This document shows, piece after piece, positions 24,711 to 32,908 of a stretch of DNA of 64,000 nt. Location of the stretch: assembly GCA_036320915.1 (NCBI GenBank), contig JAXBDG010000003.1, forward strand, positions 930,001 to 994,000. The letters are read 5' to 3'. Made by a program: the position numbers and the translations under genes. Source of the DNA: Linnemannia elongata (Eukaryota > Mortierellomycota > Mortierellomycetes > Mortierellales > Mortierellaceae). A model generated the notes under the pieces. The model searched no databases and was not told where the DNA came from. It was given only the letters and a program-made list of their open reading frames with translations. Positions within the stretch are counted from its first letter, which is position 1. Each line of letters begins with the position of its first letter.

Positions 24711-25455
24711 CTCGCTTTCGGTACACATCCACTCGACATCAAGAATGATCAACAATGACCACGACATTCTCTCATCGAGCGGCAACCCCGTTCACCTCTC
24801 TGAGGGCAGCAACCCTGCCCACCATCAAGCGACTTCCACCTCCTCTTCTCCCTCTCCCTCTCTTTCCCAGCTATTCTCCCAACTTGATCCTACAGCTCTT
24901 CAAGTTCTGGCAGCCGCGATCTCACCTCTCCTGCCTCAGCAGCCGACTCCAGCTCCAGTTCAAGACCCTTCCCCAGAGCCTGATCCTTACCTCGTCTCAC
25001 CAGACCAGACCAAGACCCTCCAACTTTACGACCGTCTCGTGGAACTTTGTCCCTCCCTCAAAATCAGCAACCTCCACAACGCTCAACTGGATGAAGAAGA
25101 GGCAGAGTACATCGACATCAAACGCTTCTCCAAGACCGCCAACGTCGATTACACCCCTCCCCCACTCCCAACCAACTACGAAATCAAGGATTACGTCAAA
25201 CGACAAGACAAGGAGTGGGTCACCTTTGCATCCAAAGTCGCTCAACTCACTAGACCCATTGACGCCACCATGCATGCTCTCGTCCGCAGTTCAAACCCCG
25301 ACGATGACGCAATTATCTCGAACGTTCTGGAGACTCTCAACATTCTGCGCCTCAACATTGCAAGCATCTGCTCAGAAGTCACCAAAGTTCGCTCAGACCG
25401 CTTCTACCGTTCTCAGCACCTCATTCCCCCTGTCGACCCAAACAAACAGATTTTG

Positions 25456-25463
25456 GTCACACC
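25456..25463. repeat. hAT target-site duplication, left copy
   Basis: GTCACACC directly left of the hAT element is repeated perfectly at 29282-29289. Eight-bp duplications are the hAT hallmark. Confidence 0.93.
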
Positions 25464-25681
25464 CAGTGTTTCTCACGAATATTCGAAATTCGACATTCGA
25501 TTCGATTCGATTCGAAATTTTCTTATGGTCGAATCGAATGCCATTCGATTCGAGATAGTCGAATGAAAGTCCCATTCGATTCGATTTTCATTCGATTCGA
25601 CTTTCATTCGATTCGACTCCCATTCGATTCGACCTTCATTCGATTCGACCTTTATTCGATTCGATTCGATTCGATTCGATC
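25464..25681. repeat. Left terminal inverted repeat of hAT, TTCGA-rich
   Basis: About 218 bp dominated by ATTCGATTCGA units. It pairs with 29070-29281 on the other strand; the inner 110 bp or so match almost perfectly while the outermost 80 bp differ more. Confidence 0.85.
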
Positions 25682-25800
25682 ATAGACTATTCTCCTACTC
25701 TTCCCCAACTCCCTCTAATTAGCATACCTACTGGCTGCTAATCGCACATCTACTCTATCTAATACTCCTTTTTCTTGTACAATAACCTACACCATTCAAT

Positions 25801-28229
25801 TTAATATTTATTGCCAGTGTACTGAGCTGAAAAATATCCATACCAGGAATCCAACAGCATTTGCTCCTGGATCTTGTTAGGACCAAGGCGATTCCTGGTA
25901 TAAGGCAAAAGGGGGCGGGCTTTTGAGAAACATCGTTCAGAAGGGGCTGACGTTGCTGGAATAGCAAAAAAATCTCTTGCCATCCTAGCTACCTGTGGGT
26001 ACGACCCACAGTTCTTTCTCCAGAAAACCAAAGGCGTCTCCATGACTTTTGGACTTGATACAAACTCCTCTAGCTCGTCTGCCTTTGGTTTCTTTATCAT
26101 TCCAAGAAGAGCAAGCTCAATGTCGTCGTTACTGGCATCCAGAGATGGTTGGGTGAGATCCTCGCTTGTGCTGGCCGCATACTCCCTCCATGCGTCTCGA
26201 ACAGCCTTCTTGGCGCTTTTTTCATATTTAGACCCCCATCTCTGATCGGTCCAATACTGGAAGCGCATTGCTGGATGGATTGCAGTTGCCACTGAATAAA
26301 TGGGCGAGTTGTCGGTTGCTGCATAGTAATAGCCGAGCTTGTCGTATGCTGCTTTTGCTCCACGGCATATTTCCGGTAGGCGATCCTTATTATCCTTCAT
26401 GAAGTTCTCGATAACCTCCATAAGATTATTGTAGACAACAATGGTCATGGTGATTGTTGCATAGGTCTTGCTAGCGCAGACTTTAGTTGTGAGGGTGTCG
26501 AAGCGTTCCAGAAGCTCTTTTAGGGTGTTGAGTCGGCGCCATTCCACCTCGTCCAGAATGCAGTCGGTGAGATTGTCGTCAAGCAATACAGAGGAATAGA
26601 TGGCCTTGCACTCGATTGCGCGCACAATCATGGTGTATGAGGATCCCCAGCGCGTACACACATCAAGCAGAGGAGAGAAGCCTTGCCTCCTTTCTGAAGT
26701 TGCTGTAAGCTCCTTGAACTTTTCAAGTCGAGGTGGAGATCGTCTGCAATTTAAAAAAATAAAATCAATGATAGTTCAGCATGTACTCGTTGGCAATATA
26801 TAATAGATCCAAGTTCATACTAAAGAACGTTCAACAGTTTGCATACAGCAAAGCGTACCTGATTTTGATAATGCCCTTTCTCAACTTTTGAAGAGCAAGT
26901 CTAGTGGTCGACTTATCATCTATTGGCTGATCAGTGTCTTCTTCATCCTCCTCCATCGCAATGCTGGTACGAACGAACCCCTCTGCGTCATCATCATCTT
27001 CAATATCCATGAATTCCGCGTCACTCGGTGCCTCTGCTCCTAGACCATCTTTGCCAAGCATGGCCTGTACAGCAAGATTTATAACGTGCGCAAGACAAGG
27101 CACATGCTGCTTGCGTGCATTAAATGGTCTCCTACAGATCAATGTAGATATAATGGATATGGATTAGAACGTTCTACATTTAAAGCGAACTCTTCTAAGG
27201 AAATAGCTGTTAAAACCTTTTTGTATACTTACCACTCATTAGAGCGCGAGTGTGTATATTCCTCAAAATCCGCCGTTAGTTTAAGGACATTAGAGCCGCT
27301 GTCGCTGGTGATCGACATGACCTTCTGCTGCAAGTTGAAGCGCTCCACAACCTTGACAAACGCCTGCATCAACGCCTTGCCCGTGTGCGGGCCTTTTAGG
27401 TGTTCAAACCCCAGGGTGACATCCTGCTGTACCCAGTTGTCATCAATCCAATGAGCAGTAACCGCAAGAAATGACGACTGAAAGGGACTTGTCCAGCCGT
27501 CTAGAGTGAAAGCAACCATGGGCACCGTTACAAGGTCGTCACGAATAAGTCCCTCATACTCCTCATGCAATTTTGACATCTGCATTGAAAAATGGCAATA
27601 TTATTATGGTTATTTCATAACGATTACGTTATTGAAAATATACATTTGATTTGTTGCTCTTTTGTTCATCTTCCATAAAGTTGACGTACCCTTCTGGTAA
27701 TTGTATCATTAGATGGTAATTGTAAGTCCTCTATAGAGGGCGCTGCATGTGCAAGTTCGAGTAGCTCCTTCAGCAAAGGCGACTGTACGAAGGTGTAAGG
27801 CAGCTTGTGGCGGACCAGAACTTTACAGATATGCCGTTCAAATGTATCTTTTGTAAAATGACTTGAGGATCGCTTTCCATTGTTTGCCAGAGCGTATTCG
27901 ATTGATCCTGTTCGTCCTACATCTGGACTGAGTCTATGGTCGCCCATGAGGTGATTTCTGACGTTGGTGGTTGAGCCCTTGATCGATACCCATCCAGTTT
28001 TTTGTAAGCAGCCTGGGACTGTACAGTAGATCCTGACAATATCATCAGCATCGGTCCGCTTCACGGCCCAGCGCCAAACCCAACTGCCCTCCTTGTTCGG
28101 CTTTGTGATGTTTGGTGAAAGTTCTGGAGATGGAAGTTCGAGTGTGGAGACGGAGCCAAAACTCTGTTGATCTGCTGTAAAGTTTTGTCGATCGGCAGCG
28201 TCATTCTCTTCATCTTTCGCCCTCGATGT
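25801..28229 (-). CDS. hAT transposase with N-terminal BED zinc finger
   Basis: Four exons (28229-27690, 27579-27233, 27131-26859, 26743-25801) join in phase to about 700 residues; a short 5' exon with the start codon must lie upstream of 28229 and I could not place it. The BED finger has SWVWRWAVKR, YCTVPGC and HLMGDH. The catalytic domain shows FTLDGWTSPFQSSF and SITSDSGSNV, each with an Asp of the DDE-type site, then VPCLAHVINLAVQ and CTRWGSSYTM. The C-terminal hAT dimerisation region has PATSAPSERCFSKA and RNRLGPNKIQEQMLL. No internal stop is seen in the joined frame, so the element may be autonomous. Family knowledge: the enzyme cuts DNA by a hairpin mechanism and inserts with 8-bp duplications. 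Confidence 0.87.
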
Positions 28230-28338
28230 CTACAGTTTATAATGAAAAAAAAAAAGATTAATATTACAGTAAGTTAATATCTGACTGCAGAAAAGGTAAG
28301 GAGATCAAGATCAATTGAGCGGTTTTCATTACAGAAGA

Positions 28339-28730
28339 AAGCAAGGTATCCAGTGGTTGAGCCATATCCTTATGAGCAACAAGAGGAATGGATAGCAGAA
28401 ATGGAGAAGCAGAAACGTGGGTTTATTGCAAGCGTGAAACAAGAAAAGAAGGCAAGAGAGAAAGAGCAAGAAAAGGCAAGAGAGAAAGAGCAAGAAAAGG
28501 CAAGAGAGAAAGAGGAAAGAAAAAGAGGTGAAAATGAAAAGAAAGAAGGATATTTTATTACGGACTACAAAGGGGGTACGTGCTCTCTAAGGGGAGTCGT
28601 CACCACTTCACCTGCAGCAGTGGAGAGTGCCGTAGAGCTGGGTTCAAATCTCTTAACCAGCAAGAAAAAAGAAACGTTTGGGCTTAGTCATTTGTGCTCT
28701 CCATTTCTACGTTCATGTTGCCGTTTCTAA
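28339..28730 (+). other. Plus-strand exon-like ORF inside the hAT element, possibly captured
   Basis: An open frame runs from an acceptor-like TTACAG (28333-28338) to the TAA at 28728-28730. It reads KKARYPVVEPYPYEQQEEW at the start, then a Lys/Glu/Arg coiled-coil region built on three copies of a 24-bp unit (about 28450-28515), then YFITDYKG next to a GTACGT donor-like site near 28575. It runs opposite to the transposase. I do not know the family. It may be a host exon captured by the transposon, an accessory ORF, or non-functional. Confidence 0.35.
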
Positions 28731-29069
28731 AATATCTATTTGTACATGCTATTACCTTTATATCTGCTTACGCCTTTTTTTATCGATATGCTATTAGCTT
28801 TACATCCGTTTACACTTCTTAGCGTTCATCTTCCCACTTGTCCCTGTATTCTTCTGTCTTGCTTTCGTTCTTATCCTTGCCTTTCTTTATGGTTTCCTTT
28901 TTCTTCATTTTGCAATAAAAAACAATTAAACCTAGCAATATCACGCATGTTCTTTCTTCTCACTCTTCACTTTCTCTTACTTCAACTCATCTTCGGCTCA
29001 GAACCTGGCAGAAAGGTTCTTAGAAATAAAAAAAAAATGTGAGGGTTGTGTAATATTATCATATATGGA

Positions 29070-29281
29070 AATGATAAGTCGAATCGAATCGAATCGAATC
29101 GAATGGAGGTCGAATCGAATGGGAGTCGAATCGAATGAAAGTCGAATCGAATGAAAATCGAATCGAATGGGACTTTCATTCGACTATCTCGAATCGAATG
29201 GCATTCGATTCGACCTAAAAAAATTCGAATCGAATCGAATGTGGCTTGTATTCGATTCGATTCGAAATTTGAGAATCACTG
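29070..29281. repeat. Right terminal inverted repeat of hAT, TTCGA-rich
   Basis: Reverse-complement partner of 25464-25681, rich in TCGAATCGAAT units, ending next to the second copy of the 8-bp duplication. Confidence 0.85.
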
Positions 29282-29289
29282 GTCACACC
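29282..29289. repeat. hAT target-site duplication, right copy
   Basis: GTCACACC, identical to 25456-25463. The gag-like frame resumes immediately after it. Confidence 0.93.
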
Positions 29290-29304
29290 AGATCAATTGG
29301 CTGA

Positions 29305-31503
29305 AGTGCAGAAACAGACAGAAGCCTATCGCAAGGCCGCCAACCACCTACGCAACCGTGGCCGTGGAGGCAACTATTCTCGCTTCAACAGGAACAACCG
29401 CGGCTATGGAAATCAACACCAGCAACAGTCATCCAACAACAACACTGGCACCAACAACAACGGCAACAACAATGGAAGTACCACCAATGGCAACAACAAT
29501 GGCATCAACAACCCCAACTCCAACGGCAGCTTCAATGGCAACTCCAATGGCAACCACAACAACCAAGGCAACTTTCAGGGTTTTCGCGGAGCCTCCTCTC
29601 GACGGGGAAACAGGGGAGGCCACCGAGACCAGTCCCAGTAGGGGGACGTCTACAGCTCTACAAGGACGCATGGTACCTCCTCACAAACGAAGACTGGGTT
29701 CGTCAAACTATCGCCAATGGATACGAGATCCCCTTCACTTCAACCCCACCAACATCGCCGCCACCTCGTCACCACACCCCACACTCGAAGGCAGAGAGCG
29801 AAGCGATCGAACAAGAGATCCTATCCTTGCTCGAAAAACGCGCGATCGAAGAAGCTACCGAGAATGGATTCACCAGCCGCCTCTTTACAACCCCCAAGAA
29901 GACAGGAGATCTACGACCGGTTCTCAACCTCAAGCCTTTAAATGTATTTCTTCCCGAGCGCCACTTCAAAATGGAGGCCATTCGACAAGTGTCGACCCTA
30001 ATAAACAAGGGCGATTATTTGACCAGTGTGGACCTTCAAGATGCTTTCCTACATGTGCTCATTCATCCCTCACACAGGAAGTATCTTCAATTCCATTGGA
30101 AGGGTCATCAATTTCAGTTTCGAGTGCTACCCTTCGGTCTCTCCTTAGCGCCCTACGTCTTTACCAAGATCCTCAAACCAGTCCTCAAATGGGCACGCAG
30201 GAAGGGAATCAGGATCAGCGCGTACCTGGACGACTTAATCATAGTGGCAGCCAACAAGGAACTCTCTCGCCTACACACCAGCATGATTCTCAAGCGCCTG
30301 GAAACCCTTGGCTTCCTGGTCAAGAAGTCCAAGTCTCAATTGGAACCGACGCAGTCCCTTCAGCATCTCGGATTCACCATCGACACCAGGCAGATGACAC
30401 TCTCAGTTCCCAAGGACAAGGTCAGGGATGTTCGTCGAGAAGCCCAACGTATCCTCAACAGAGGCAACCTGACGGTACGATGCCTTGCATCCTTTATCGG
30501 GAAAACACTTGCGATGACGGCAGCAGTCCTTCCAGCCCGCCTTCGCACCCAGAATCTGGTTCATCTCAAGAACAATGCCCTTCGCCAACACAAACAATGG
30601 ACGGCATCTATTTCCTTGACAACAGCAGCACGCAAGGACCTACAATGGTGGGCCAAAAACCTCTCCAGCTGGAACGGCCAAACATGGATCCAACAACCAC
30701 CACAGGAGGAACTATTCACCGATGCCTCAGACTCAGGATGGGGTATAGTGCATCAGAGCAGACTATTGTCCGGCACATGGAATCGGCAACTCCTCAACAA
30801 ACACATCAACTACAAGGAGCTTTTTGTGATCTGGAAAGTGGTCACCTCACCTCAATTTCAGGGTCGCCGACTGAGGATCTACGTAGACAACACCACGACA
30901 ATGGCCTATGTGAACAAATTTGGTGGCACGAAGTCCCTCAAATTAATGGACCTCGCCAACAAGATCTGGACACACTGTCTAACAACAGGCACCACGATCT
31001 CAACAGCCTTCGTCCCCTCGTCCTTCAACCCCGCAGACCCTCCGAGTCGACAATTGGAACAACAACTGGAATGGAGCCTGACACAGGATTGCTTCAACAT
31101 GATCGACAACAAGTGGGGTCCCCATCAGATGGACCTATTTGCCAGCAACAAGAACAACAAACTACCCCGTTACATGTCATGGAGACACGATCCATCAGCC
31201 TACGCCCAAGATGCACTCCACCAGCCCTGGACAAACCTCGGTCGCCTTTACGTCTGCCCCCCGTGGAATCTCTTACCCCAAGTACTGGAACGACTACGCC
31301 GAGAGAAGTTACCAGCGACAGTCATCACTCCCAATTGGACAGGATCTCTCTGGTACCCGATGCTACAGAAGATGACAACTCAACCACCGATCGACCTTCC
31401 TCGGACAGCAGTGCAGTCATTATCGGCAAACGAACCAGGCCTCTTATCGAAGAACCTAGCGTGGCACTTGCAGGCATGGAACGTGAACGCAGAGCAGCTT
31501 TAA
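29305..31503 (+). CDS. DIRS reverse transcriptase / RNase H / methyltransferase-like protein
   Basis: The frame is open from 29305 to the TAA at 31503. It has no ATG before the RT core and overlaps gag by about 340 nt, so expression probably needs recoding. The conserved part starts at VGGRLQLYKDAW near 29638. RT marks are RPVLNLKPLN, TSVDLQDAFLHV, LPFGLSLAPYVFTK and the catalytic AYLDDLII. RNase H follows with LFTDASDSGWGIV, NYKELFVIWK, YVDNTTTMAYVNK and ADPPSRQ. The last part (GPHQMDLFASNKN, DALHQPW, CPPWNLLPQVL) matches the methyltransferase-like domain typical of DIRS1/PAT elements. It makes the DNA copy of the element, which is thought to circularise before recombinase-driven insertion. 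The domains look intact. Confidence 0.88.
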   Translation, partial: SAETDRSLSQGRQPPTQPWPWRQLFSLQQEQPRLWKSTPATVIQQQHWHQQQRQQQWKYHQWQQQWHQQPQLQRQLQWQLQWQPQQPRQLSGFSRSLLSTGKQGRPPRPVPVGGRLQLYKDAWYLLTNEDWVRQTIANGYEIPFTSTPPTSPPPRHHTPHSKAESEAIEQEILSLLEKRAIEEATENGFTSRLFTTPKKTGDLRPVLNLKPLNVFLPERHFKMEAIRQVSTLINKGDYLTSVDLQDAFLHVLIHPSHRKYLQFHWKGHQFQFRVLPFGLSLAPYVFTKILKPVLKWARRKGIRISAYLDDLIIVAANKELSRLHTSMILKRLETLGFLVKKSKSQLEPTQSLQHLGFTIDTRQMTLSVPKDKVRDVRREAQRILNRGNLTVRCLASFIGKTLAMTAAVLPARLRTQNLVHLKNNALRQHKQWTASISLTTAARKDLQWWAKNLSSWNGQTWIQQPPQEELFTDASDSGWGIVHQSRLLSGTWNRQLLNKHINYKELFVIWKVVTSPQFQGRRLRIYVDNTTTMAYVNKFGGTKSLKLMDLANKIWTHCLTTGTTISTAFVPSSFNPADPPSRQLEQQLEWSLTQDCFNMIDNKWGPHQMDLFASNKNNKLPRYMSWRHDPSAYAQDALHQPWTNLGRLYVCPPWNLLPQVLERLRREKLPATVITPNWTGSLWYPMLQKMTTQPPIDLPRTAVQSLSANEPGLLSKNLAWHLQAWNVNAEQL
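29605..29611 (+). promoter_or_regulatory. Candidate -1 ribosomal frameshift heptamer (GGGAAAC)
   Basis: The gag frame reads CGG GGA AAC here, so the heptamer is G GGA AAC in the X XXY YYZ phase. A -1 shift at this site enters exactly the RT frame (CAG GGG AGG). The gag stop follows 28 bases later. About 20 nt downstream, GTCCC (29632-29636) can pair with GGGAC (29643-29647). The heptamer class is known from other retroelements; its use here is inference. Confidence 0.5.
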
Positions 31504-32471
31504 GAGCCCGAGGGTTTGACGAGGCAACGATCACACTCATGCGCGACAGTGAACCTCAACGCAGGAAACAACAACGATATCAACCTACCCAGCTCAAATA
31601 CATTCGCTTCTGCCAGGAACGCAACCTCGACTACAGCCGTGCCGACCCTGTCGTTCTCCTCAACTTTCTTGCCTGGGGCTACACAACCTTACGATGGAAG
31701 TGCACGACAGTCCAAAACTACCGCGCCCATGTCAAATACCTTTACCCCGACACGTCCGACTTCGACGATGACCCCGATTTTTCGACCTTCTTCAAGACTT
31801 TACAGGCAATAGAAAAAGGCTCCTGTGGTCATTCTGACTACGACGCTACACCAGTCCGGGAAGAGCTCCTCAAATGGGGCTCCAACGATCAACTATCGAT
31901 CGACCAACTAACCCGCAAAGTCTGTTGGCTGTTGGGTATGTGCAATTTCCTCCGCCCAAGCGACATCGCACGCATTGACCTCAACCAGAGTCTTCTGTCC
32001 GAATCCAACTTCCTCCGTCTGTGTATCGTCCGCCCCAAGGAGACCTCTGGAGGCATCCACCGCGACAAGCATACTATCGTTCAAGCGCATCCCTCGGAAC
32101 CGATCCTCTGCCCCGTCAATACCATCAAAGCGTATTTGGACCGTCACGCTCGCCCTATCCTCAAGTCCCCCCATCCCACCCTACTCGACCTCACCATCAA
32201 CCCATTGATCCGCTATACCAAGGATGCCACTTCTGCCCTCTCTTCTCAAAGGATCTCCAAGCATATCAAGTCTCTCATGGTGCTGATGCCCCTCGCCAAT
32301 GGTTCCATCCCCAAGGCCCGCGCAGCTGGCTCAACTATTGCCGCCTTAAAAGGAGTCCCTATCGACGACGTGATCACTCAAGGAAACTGGGCATCTCACT
32401 CCACATATCTCCGTTTCTATCGCATTTCGAGCAGAACACGGACTAACTTTACGTCCGTGCTGCTCAGCTAA
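31476..32471 (+). CDS. DIRS tyrosine recombinase
   Basis: I chose the ATG at 31476 (331 residues). It overlaps the RT stop by 28 nt, which suits termination-reinitiation; the same frame is open much further upstream but only as an out-of-frame reading of RT. The N-terminal part looks like a SAM-like DNA-binding domain (QLKYIRFCQERNLDYS, LLNFLAWGY). The catalytic domain has the first Arg in MCNFLRPSDIARID, the second Arg in PKARAAGSTIAALKG, the Trp in GNWASHSTYLRFY and the nucleophile Tyr in that same segment. The usual His three residues before the second Arg is a Pro here. The enzyme is thought to insert the circular DNA copy without target duplication. Confidence 0.87.
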   Translation: MERERRAALRARGFDEATITLMRDSEPQRRKQQRYQPTQLKYIRFCQERNLDYSRADPVVLLNFLAWGYTTLRWKCTTVQNYRAHVKYLYPDTSDFDDDPDFSTFFKTLQAIEKGSCGHSDYDATPVREELLKWGSNDQLSIDQLTRKVCWLLGMCNFLRPSDIARIDLNQSLLSESNFLRLCIVRPKETSGGIHRDKHTIVQAHPSEPILCPVNTIKAYLDRHARPILKSPHPTLLDLTINPLIRYTKDATSALSSQRISKHIKSLMVLMPLANGSIPKARAAGSTIAALKGVPIDDVITQGNWASHSTYLRFYRISSRTRTNFTSVLLS

Positions 32472-32481
32472 TCTCTGCATG

Positions 32482-32579
32482 CACAGGAAAGGGTCACTGG
32501 TCATAGGATGGATAATGAGTAGCGAAGACGACAAAGGAAGTCTTTCGCACATTATCCGAGACCAGTGACCCTTTCCTGT
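32482..32579. repeat. Internal complementary region of the DIRS element
   Basis: 32482-32515 is the reverse complement of the left end (24575-24608) and 32516-32579 that of the right end (32719-32782). The junction between 32515 and 32516 records the joined element ends and fixes the element borders. Confidence 0.9.
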
Positions 32580-32615
32580 CCCACCCTTTCCGTTCCCGCC
32601 CTATGTCTTTGCTCC

Positions 32616-32738
32616 AAAAAGAAAGATATGGTGCATGTAACAGAGATTAGCAGCTTTTATTTCAGTTTTTGCAAGGATTTAGCTGAATTCTCGAGTGGAA
32701 ATAAAGAAGAAAGATTACACAGGAAAGGGTCACTGGTC
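32616..32738. repeat. Right inverted terminal repeat of the DIRS element
   Basis: Exact reverse complement of 24588-24710. A further 44 bases (32739-32782) belong only to the right end. Confidence 0.93.
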
Positions 32739-32782
32739 TCGGATAATGTGCGAAAGACTTCCTTTGTCGTCTTCGCTACTCA

Positions 32783-32908
32783 GAATGTAAGAAGTGACTG
32801 CCCACCCTACTCAGCCTCCCAGTGCTATTTTTCACAGAAAACAGTGATCAATTACTTCACCAGCATTCTTTTTCTTTACTTCTTCATTACCAACACTAAA
32901 GGAACAGG
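32783..32908 (+). promoter_or_regulatory. Residual upstream region of trm5
   Basis: Only 126 bp lie between the DIRS right end and the trm5 ATG. It ends in a T-rich and then A-rich leader (CTTCATTACCAACACTAAAG). No TATA box is seen. Confidence 0.4.

Larger units (their letters stand above)
25464..29281 (-). mobile_element. hAT DNA transposon nested in the DIRS gag gene
   Basis: The element is 3,818 bp. It is flanked by the 8-bp duplication GTCACACC and has ends CAGTGTTTCTCA (left) and CAGTGATTCTCA (right, reverse complement). It carries a BED-finger hAT transposase on the minus strand. The terminal repeats are unusually long, about 200 bp each, and made of TTCGA-rich units. A plus-strand exon-like stretch lies between the transposase and the right end. 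Perfect duplication and well-matched ends point to a recent insertion, later than that of the DIRS host. Confidence 0.92.
24745..29641 (+). pseudogene. DIRS gag-like gene, split by the hAT insertion
   Basis: The 5' part (24745-25463) and the 3' part (29290-29641, ending in TAG) are in frame once the nested hAT and one copy of its 8-bp target duplication are set aside; the sum is 1,071 nt. The protein starts MINNDHDILSSSGNP, has a Pro/Gln-rich segment, a helical middle and an RGG/Asn-rich tail (RNRGRGGNYSRFNRNNRG), which suggests nucleic-acid binding without a CCHC knuckle. Apart from the insertion I see no stop or frameshift. In this copy, translation would run into hAT end sequence after residue 239. 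The 3' part overlaps the RT frame. Confidence 0.75.
24575..32782 (+). mobile_element. DIRS-type tyrosine-recombinase retrotransposon, interrupted by a hAT element
   Basis: The element is 8,208 bp, or about 4.4 kb without the nested hAT copy. Order: left inverted terminal repeat, gag-like ORF, RT/RNase H/methyltransferase-like ORF, tyrosine recombinase ORF, internal complementary region, right inverted terminal repeat. The ends were set from the internal complementary region (32482-32579), which joins the reverse complements of the left end (24575-24608) and right end (32719-32782). This is the known DIRS-1 layout, and no target duplication is expected. The two repeats are identical over 123 nt by eye, so the insertion looks recent. 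It lies in the divergent promoter between the CDGSH gene and trm5. Confidence 0.9.

Noticed and set aside
25479..25681. Short regular TTCGA repeats resembling an array
   Set aside because: They are terminal repeats of the hAT element with an inverted partner at the other end; there are no unique spacers and the host is a eukaryote, so not CRISPR.
28635..28665. B-box-like GGTTCAAATCT inside the hAT element
   Set aside because: No convincing A box or paired stems upstream; probably chance, though it sits near the exon-like fragment.
29151..31475. A long frame upstream of the recombinase suggesting an 1,100-residue protein
   Set aside because: Over this stretch the RT/RNase H motifs are in another frame; this reading is a Ser/Thr/Pro-rich shadow, so the recombinase is taken from the ATG at 31476.
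32739..32790. A target-site duplication for the DIRS element
   Set aside because: None is visible at 24571-24574 against 32783-32790, and none is expected for a tyrosine recombinase element.
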